A stretch of DNA of 64,000 nt from Echinarachnius parma (lineage: Eukaryota > Echinodermata > Echinoidea > Clypeasteroida > Echinarachniidae). The stretch's first letter is position 1. Each line of letters opens with the position of its first letter. The stretch is from assembly GCA_037951105.1 (NCBI GenBank), contig JBAMJV010007117.1, positions 1-64,000 of the forward strand, read 5' to 3'. Both the position numbers and the translations under genes were made by a program. Of this stretch, positions 57,959 to 64,000 are shown piece after piece. The notes under the pieces were generated by a model. The model saw only the letters and a list, made by a program, of their open reading frames with translations, did not search any database and was not told where the DNA came from.

Positions 57959-60900
57959 GTACGTTATTCTAATTACGATTGCCCTGTTATTGCCACACAT
58001 TCGATAACAATGTACTTACAATTACATATATTAACTGTTGGTAATTCTACGAATACTCATAATTGTAGTTATCATCCATGATGTACAATAATTACATTCA
58101 TTATTGATAATAAAACTGACAATGTTACGACACGGTTACATCTAAGTCCATTCGTCAGAGCCAGTTTCGGTACCCACCCCAAATTATCATATTATTATCC
58201 TTGGGATAGCGTACTTGGGCTTACTTTTTGGTGGGGGCGTGTGTTTTGATATTTGCTACCTCTTTTGTCTATATTGTTTGCCTTTCTATTCAGAAGGTGG
58301 ACAAATACAAACATACCGCCACAAACAGCGGCGTAGCTTTGTCGGACTGATTGTGGGTACACACATTATATTAGGGTTCACACACTGTAAACAAAATCTC
58401 TGTAATTTTACAGCAAATCTGGCGTCCGCAGAGTCGCCATAAATTCTGATGTAAAAATACAGGTTGGTTGTTATTTTCTCCTACAAACATTTCATGTATT
58501 TTTTGTTACAAATTGTATGTTGATTAGAATTTAAAGTGATTCCTGTAAAGTGTCAGATATTGCACAAAATGACATTTGAGACTTCAGTCCTATATCAATA
58601 TCATTGTAAAATACAATTGAAAGATTTGTGAAAGTTTGAAAGAAAACGACCACTTTTTACCTAGTGAAAAAAACGAATATTGAGTACATATTTTATCACC
58701 GAATACTGATGGCCTGCCGTAGATTTGTCGCAGTAATAATCGTCCGTTTGACGATATCCGCACCCGTGTATACACTCAGACGGTACCGAATTTGCGCGCG
58801 CTCGGCTCAACAGTCGGGTACATCGATCGCGTGGCGCGCCGGCCGGACGTGTTCAGCTACGGCAAATGTACTTTTTACCAAAAGCGTTGGGCAACGCTTT
58901 TGAGATGATGATTTTCAATGATTATTATCTTCATACTAAAGGGACATTTGAAAATATCTAACCCTATTTTTATTATTCTCTTACCATAAGCTAAAGAACA
59001 CGGCAGAAGAGAAACGAGGAAGCTCCAAGTAATTTTCGTGGAGTTAGACACTTTACTTGGATCACTTTAACGAGAATGAATGTAAACAAAATAGTACGAA
59101 AACGTTGTTTAAATTTATTAAAAAAAAAAAAATAACCCTACCCGAGATTCGAACCCTCGCCAGTAGGATCAAACGTCAAACGTCCAAAATGGTCCATACC
59201 ACTATGCTAGCGGTAATGTTTACACTTAATGCGGCAATTGTGCTGTATGAGTTATGGATACTTGTGAAACAGTGAAATAACTGACAATGAAGTCACAATG
59301 ATTTAAATCACAACTTTAAAATTTCCCTAATTGTTCTGATTACATTATATCAGTTTTTAGGCTTCAGCATGAAATAGTATAAGGTAAACTGTGAAAAGGA
59401 ATGACTGAATATCAATGCACAAAACACATTAAAACAGGAAAGTGTCTGTAAAATTTAAAATCCCCCATTTTTTGTTACATGGGTGTTCCGTAGGAAAACA
59501 ACAATATGTAAAATTATCGTTGTTAAACAACTTGAAGTGTAAAATTACACACAGTGTGTAGTTTAATGACAATGTTATGTATGTTTACTCATTAACTGCT
59601 TTAGAAATACAGAATTTATCTGTATATCATATTCACAACAACTGTTGCTGTATTTTTACTACAACCATATCAAATTTACATAAGATCCGCTGATTTTGTA
59701 CTTTGCTTGTTCGATCTGTATTTTTTTTTACAGTGCACCTCACGTAGGCTTTATGTTTAAAGATTGTGCCCAAGTGTTTTTAATTGTTATGGTAAACATA
59801 ATTGGGGGCCAAGTGCCCCAACCCCTTGTGCCCCCGGCGCTATCTCAATGTTCATAATAACTGTATGTTTTTTAAGGTAATGAGAATCCGCCATACAATT
59901 AATGGAGTAGCGCAGGAGAGGGCACGGGAGGGCATCTGCCTCCAATAATCAAATAAAAACGGGTAAATCTGTACAAAATGAAATTATACATACAGTGTGC
60001 ACCCCCCCCCCCCCCCCCGAAAAGAATACAAAATAAATAACCTCGACCACGCTACGCCTCGGCGCCCATACACACTGGCGTACCCAGAGTTCCTCAGATG
60101 AAGGGTCATTGGGGGGGGGGGGGGGGGGGGGGGGAGCTAGACTCCGAAATGGGATAGACGGGGGCTGTGGCCGGGGGTCAGTCTGCATGGACTGTCCAGT
60201 GGCACTTACTGCGGGCACGCACATTGTATTTCTATTTTCCATTTTTTGTGTTTGTTTGTTTGTTAATCTTTGTCAATATATTGGTGGGGGCGTGGCGCTA
60301 GGCCTCCGCCCCCATGTTTTTCGGCATTAACTGCTGAAATTCAGTAGTTATTATGGTTCAGGATTTTGAATTTATTTACATATACCAGGGGTATAATGTC
60401 CCCATGCACCTAAACCTCCATGATGCAAAAAACATGACCTCTATCACCACATAATGCTACATTTCTTCTAATGTCATACTAAAATGTATATACTCTAGCA
60501 CTTTGGTAAATCATAAAATGCAATAATGAGTAGACAACTTATATGGATTGTTTTGGGGAACAACGACGAATCCTTTCAATCTCACTAATGTTTACCAACT
60601 GCTCGAATGTCAACGCATAAAAATGAAACAGTTTTTTTTTTATCGACAATGGATGTTTCAATATGTATCATCAGTAATAACAATGAATATTACAATTATT
60701 TTCTATGAAGCACAATTGTTAGACAAAGATAATTTAAATTACCAAAAAACGAATAGAACATAAAACAACGATCAAATTGTTATGATTACGAATACTAAGA
60801 TTTTAATTGTACCTTTTCTAACATTATGTAGGAAGCAAATCATTGATTGAAATACTAGAAACTCGAACAATGCGAATTTAAATTGTAAACAAAGACACGT

Positions 60901-61005
60901 ACACGTTACATCGTCTATAATAAACATCAATACGATACAAAAAGACTATTAACTTTACATATATAATTAATTCCCGCTTCATCTTTTGTTATTGTCTTCA
61001 TTCAG
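57959..61005. other. Intron 2 of the mucin-like gene, with repeats
   Basis: AT-rich sequence containing a hairpin AAAGCGTTGGGCAACGCTTT near 58880, a tRNA-like fragment near 59140-59225, and poly-C and poly-G tracts (60002-60018, 60111-60134). I found no further exon with convincing splice sites, but a missed short one cannot be excluded. Confidence 0.45.
59145..59225 (-). other. tRNA-like fragment (SINE head or tRNA pseudogene)
   Basis: On the minus strand CTAGCATAGTGGTATGG resembles a tRNA A box/D arm and CGAGGGTTCGAATCTCG is a good T arm with B box. The expected acceptor stem does not pair, and the variable spacing is wrong for a functional tRNA. Confidence 0.35.
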
Positions 61006-61084
61006 GTATTAACTGGGGGCTGATCGGTGGTCTTGCGGCACTGGCAGTCGTGGTTCTTGTCATCGTACTGGTGGTCGTCATCAG
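61006..61084 (+). CDS. Mucin-like membrane protein, exon 3: transmembrane helix
   Basis: 79 bases, phase 1 in and phase 2 out. GINWGLIGGLAALAVVVLVI continues as LVVVI: an uninterrupted hydrophobic helix of about 22 residues. The acceptor follows a pyrimidine-rich tract; the donor is GTTCGT, weaker than average. Confidence 0.62.
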
Positions 61085-61612
61085 GTTCGTACCAGCTCTC
61101 TATCTATCTCTCTGTGTCTCTCTCAATACCGTCATAAAACAATGCACCGAATTGTTACAAACACAGTAAATTAGTCGCGGCGCTCATACACATGGCTGCT
61201 CTTGGGTTGGTATGCTCGTCAGGGAGTTGAAATGGTGCACGAGATCATTGTTGAGCATACTCTTTGTATTATTTTTTTGTTAAAGAATATCCAATTTTAT
61301 GTATTGTTTGGCCAATTATTGGGGGCGCGTGCCCCTCGTACCCCACTGACACTCCGTAGCTACGCCAATGATCGGAAAAGGAACACAATACATGGGGATA
61401 CTTGATATGTCATGGTGCGATAACCCCTTTGGCAGCTCATACAGGAAGCTATACTGGGATGAAGTGTCGTGTGCATACGAAGGTGCCATGGTGTATAATT
61501 TCCTCGTATTGACCCCTCGGGATATTTTTTTACAAGCAAACAAAAATAAAAGGGTCTCCATCATTGATAAGCTGGAATAGAATACGATGTGCACCTCATA
61601 ACTCACGTTAGC

Positions 61613-62154
61613 TTAAAGGGGTAGTACAGTTTTGGTAAGGCTGAACTTTAGTAACCAAACCTGGACAGTAACATTATAAAGTAATATTTATAACTCCACC
61701 ATGCTCGAAAGGTATACAAAATTACAAACGACTAAGTAAAAAGCCCGTTATCACTAAAAAAGAGCCATTAAAACACAAGTGGGCGCTTTCTAAAAAGGCA
61801 TTGGTTTCAACCATTTTTCATACAAAATTATGCATGTGATGTTTTATTGAAATAATGATTAAATAGAGAGATCATCAACAACTATTTAAAAAACACTTTT
61901 GAAAATCTTTGAAAAAGTGCAAGCATTTTTTTATTTTTTGAAAAATCGTCTAATTATTTGGGCCCCAAATAATTATAAGATCAGAAATATTTATTGATAT
62001 TTCGGCCGTTTCTGGGTCGATTTTGACCAAATAAAGTTTATTCTGCCATTAAAATTGCATGTTCTCTCAAATTCGACACTCAGTTTTTCATTACCTCACA
62101 AAAAAAATTGTGATGTGCAGCGCCCTCTCTACCAAAACTAAACTACCCCTTTAA
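61613..62154. mobile_element. TTAA-flanked MITE (family P), copy 5, best preserved
   Basis: TTAAAGGGGTAGTACAGTTT to AAACTAAACTACCCCTTTAA, with TTAA duplicated at 61613-61616 and 62151-62154. 542 bases, arms partly complementary over much of the length ('gggccccaaataatt' near the centre). It lies in intron 3 of the mucin-like gene. Confidence 0.92.
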
Positions 62155-62311
62155 CACATTGCGATATTGATTTCGTCTATATAACATAACAAAGTGATAT
62201 TTACCCAGAAAGTCAAAAGGTTTGATTATGGTCTATACATATTCTCAATGTATCGTGTCACAAACAAGTTTGGTGAAACCGGCTAAGTACTCTGCATGAT
62301 GTTCATTTCAG

Positions 62312-62378
62312 AGATGAAACGCCCTCATGCGTTTACGACTCCGTTGCTTTAATATATTGTTATTATTCATCCCCTTGA
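62312..62378 (+). CDS. Mucin-like membrane protein, exon 4: cytoplasmic tail and stop
   Basis: 67 bases after acceptor TTTCAG, phase 2 in: RDETPSCVYDSVALIYCYYS, then SP and TGA (62376-62378). It completes a protein of about 139 residues. Its tail holds four Tyr, including VYDSV. AATAAA follows 55 bases after the stop. This exon is the least certain of the four. Confidence 0.4.
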
Positions 62379-62432
62379 ACTATTCTGTTCTTAGTAATCG
62401 TTCATATTCATTCTGCCTGTTTGGACAGATTG

Positions 62433-62438
62433 AATAAA
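62433..62438 (+). terminator. Polyadenylation signal of the mucin-like gene
   Basis: AATAAA in 'gattgaataaatacat', 55 bases after the proposed stop codon, at a usual distance. Confidence 0.45.
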
Positions 62439-62822
62439 TACATTTGCAGTAGGCTAATGGCTTCTATTTGCTTTTGTACTAAAACAAACGTTGCACAACT
62501 TGATGATTTTGATGAATTTAGGAAGTATCGCAAAAGATGGTGACAAATTTTAATCATTATTAATTTGTTGAATTAATTTTGAAACAAAGCGAAATATCGC
62601 CCTCTGTTGACATCACATTACTACATTCATCGTCATTTCAATGATCCTTTATTTAGTTTATTTATTATTTAGTACAGTATGTGAACATGTGTACAACACG
62701 AAATACTATGCAGGGTTTGCAGTCGGCAGACTAATTAAACGGTCGTAACGGTCGTGTACTATTTCGAACTATAAAAATCGATGTATGCCACTGGTATGTA
62801 TTTTCAAGTTCTTACCTTTATA

Positions 62823-63797
62823 TACTCCGCAAAAAAAGAAACTGGACACTATAAGACAAAATGTTTTATATTCATTTACGATAAAATATATGATATTGTA
62901 TATCAAATTAAAGATAAAATTACCCTCCCTAATATTTGCATAAAATCGAAATGAAATCATTCATGCATGACTTGTCACGGTTAATTAACCACAGCAAGGT
63001 CTGTTTTCAAAAATTGAACATCCACTCAACCATATAAATGTTGATAAGCATAATCTAAAACGCTATATTCATGACATTGCATATTTTTTCATTATAAATG
63101 TGACCTTTTCTATCTTCATCTCAATAAAAAGTATAAATGAAGACGAATTGTGAACGTTAAAGGTTTTGTTTTCATCCGAATTTAACAAAATGAGCAATTC
63201 CATGGCAAAGGTGTATTACTCGAAACCACAGTTTGTGCCCTTATTTCAGCATGAACAATGGTATAAATTATTTTCAAGAATTCTACCGTAGTCTAAAGAT
63301 CTTCAAACCTGATGTCACCCTTGGTCAAACAGTTGGGCTGTCTTTAACATTTAATTTCTTTAGGTAACTATAAAATTGCAGGGGACACATGAAACAGACA
63401 AGCTTCATGCCTCAAAAACAGACCAGTATGTTGATGCTCTCATAGCCTGGCCCTGTTTTATTGGAAAATGTGTATTTCCAGAGTTTGTTCATAACAATAA
63501 AGTTAAATAATGTCTTAATTTACTTGCCCCGGATATCTTGTTTTAAGTGAAACGCTTACTTTCATTTCAGTCGAATGGTGTGGTCCTCCATTGTTTTTGC
63601 TATTTTTGAAAACAGACCTTGCTATTGTTAAATTGACCATGACATTTCATGCATGAACGATTACACCTTTAATTTATACCCTGCATGTAGAGGACTAAAT
63701 TTCCTTTAATTTGATATATGATAATGTACACTTTATCATACATAAATATGAAATATTTAAACTTATACAAGTGTCCAGTTTCTTTTTTTGCGGAGTA
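62823..63797. mobile_element. Tc1/mariner-like non-autonomous element with long inverted repeats
   Basis: The ends TACTCCGCAAAAAAAGAAAC and its reverse complement GTTTCTTTTTTTGCGGAGTA are followed inward by TGGACACT, with TA at both borders in a TATA context. Further inward 'aaggtctgttttcaaaaatt' pairs with 'aatttttgaaaacagacctt'-like sequence near 63603-63622. The roughly 975-base element has no transposase frame. Confidence 0.8.
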
Positions 63798-63876
63798 TAT
63801 ATATGAGCTATTAAATTACAATAACTTCAGAATTTTACGAAAACTATCTTGCAGCTTTTGAATTTTGTTTGGTTAG

Positions 63877-64000
63877 CACCCGGGGGGGGGGGGGGGGGTG
63901 GGGGCACTCAACTATATTGCTGTACACACGCGCGACCAAAAAAACGCGTAAAAAGGGTACTTTTTGCCGATCATGGCGCGTCACGCGCGTGACGCGTTTA
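63877..64000. other. Poly-G tract and palindrome at the window end
   Basis: About 18 G at 63881-63898 precede a CpG-rich tail with the perfect 20-base palindrome CGCGTCACGCGCGTGACGCG (63977-63996). The window ends within this unit, so its nature is unclear. Confidence 0.6.

Noticed and set aside
59145-59225. Functional tRNA gene
   Set aside because: Good T arm and A/B box resemblance, but no pairing acceptor stem; more likely a SINE head or pseudogene.

Overview
The window looks like animal nuclear DNA, most probably from an echinoderm. Evidence: AT-rich sequence with GT...AG introns, phase-consistent exons, many short nested mobile elements, and a long run of HYR (hyalin repeat) exons, a domain strongly amplified in echinoderms. 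The assignment is an inference from domain content; no species marker was seen.

The main object is one large plus-strand gene for an adhesion G-protein-coupled receptor. I traced 30 coding exons from 3591 to the stop at 50400-50402, about 6.5 kb of coding sequence (about 2,175 residues). Every exon boundary agrees in phase. The order is 15 HYR domains (exons 1-15), one Ig domain (16), a SEA-like domain (17-18), a hormone-receptor-motif-like Cys/Trp region (19-20), a GAIN domain (20-25) with a GPS cleavage motif (25), seven transmembrane helices (26-30), and a cytoplasmic tail with an FDNPTY internalisation motif. The start codon and signal peptide were not found and probably lie left of the window. 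HYR exons 5-12 sit in two nearly identical tandem copies of a 3.9-kb block, itself built from older two-exon units.

A second, small plus-strand gene (56777-62378, four exons, about 139 residues) appears to encode a mucin-like single-pass membrane protein: signal peptide, Thr/Ser-rich stalk, transmembrane helix and short tail, with AATAAA 55 bases after the stop. A weak third candidate gene starts near 14502.

The rest is mostly repeats. 1-820 is a 120-bp tandem satellite. 820-3590 holds hairpin-like and minisatellite repeats. 5225-9077 is a decayed minus-strand LINE. 9078-14219 is a stack of palindromic and inverted-repeat elements. 17.2-23.2 kb holds a hAT-like MITE (229 bp, 8-bp target duplication), a foldback with a GT/CA loop, an approx. 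150-bp satellite, and a large inverted-repeat element with three further levels of nested insertion. Two families flanked by TTAA (piggyBac-like MITEs) occur five and three times. Large microsatellites (ACT, TTC/GAA, ATC, GT) and long G or C homopolymers recur throughout. All positions were read by eye, so repeat boundaries are approximate unless a target duplication is stated.
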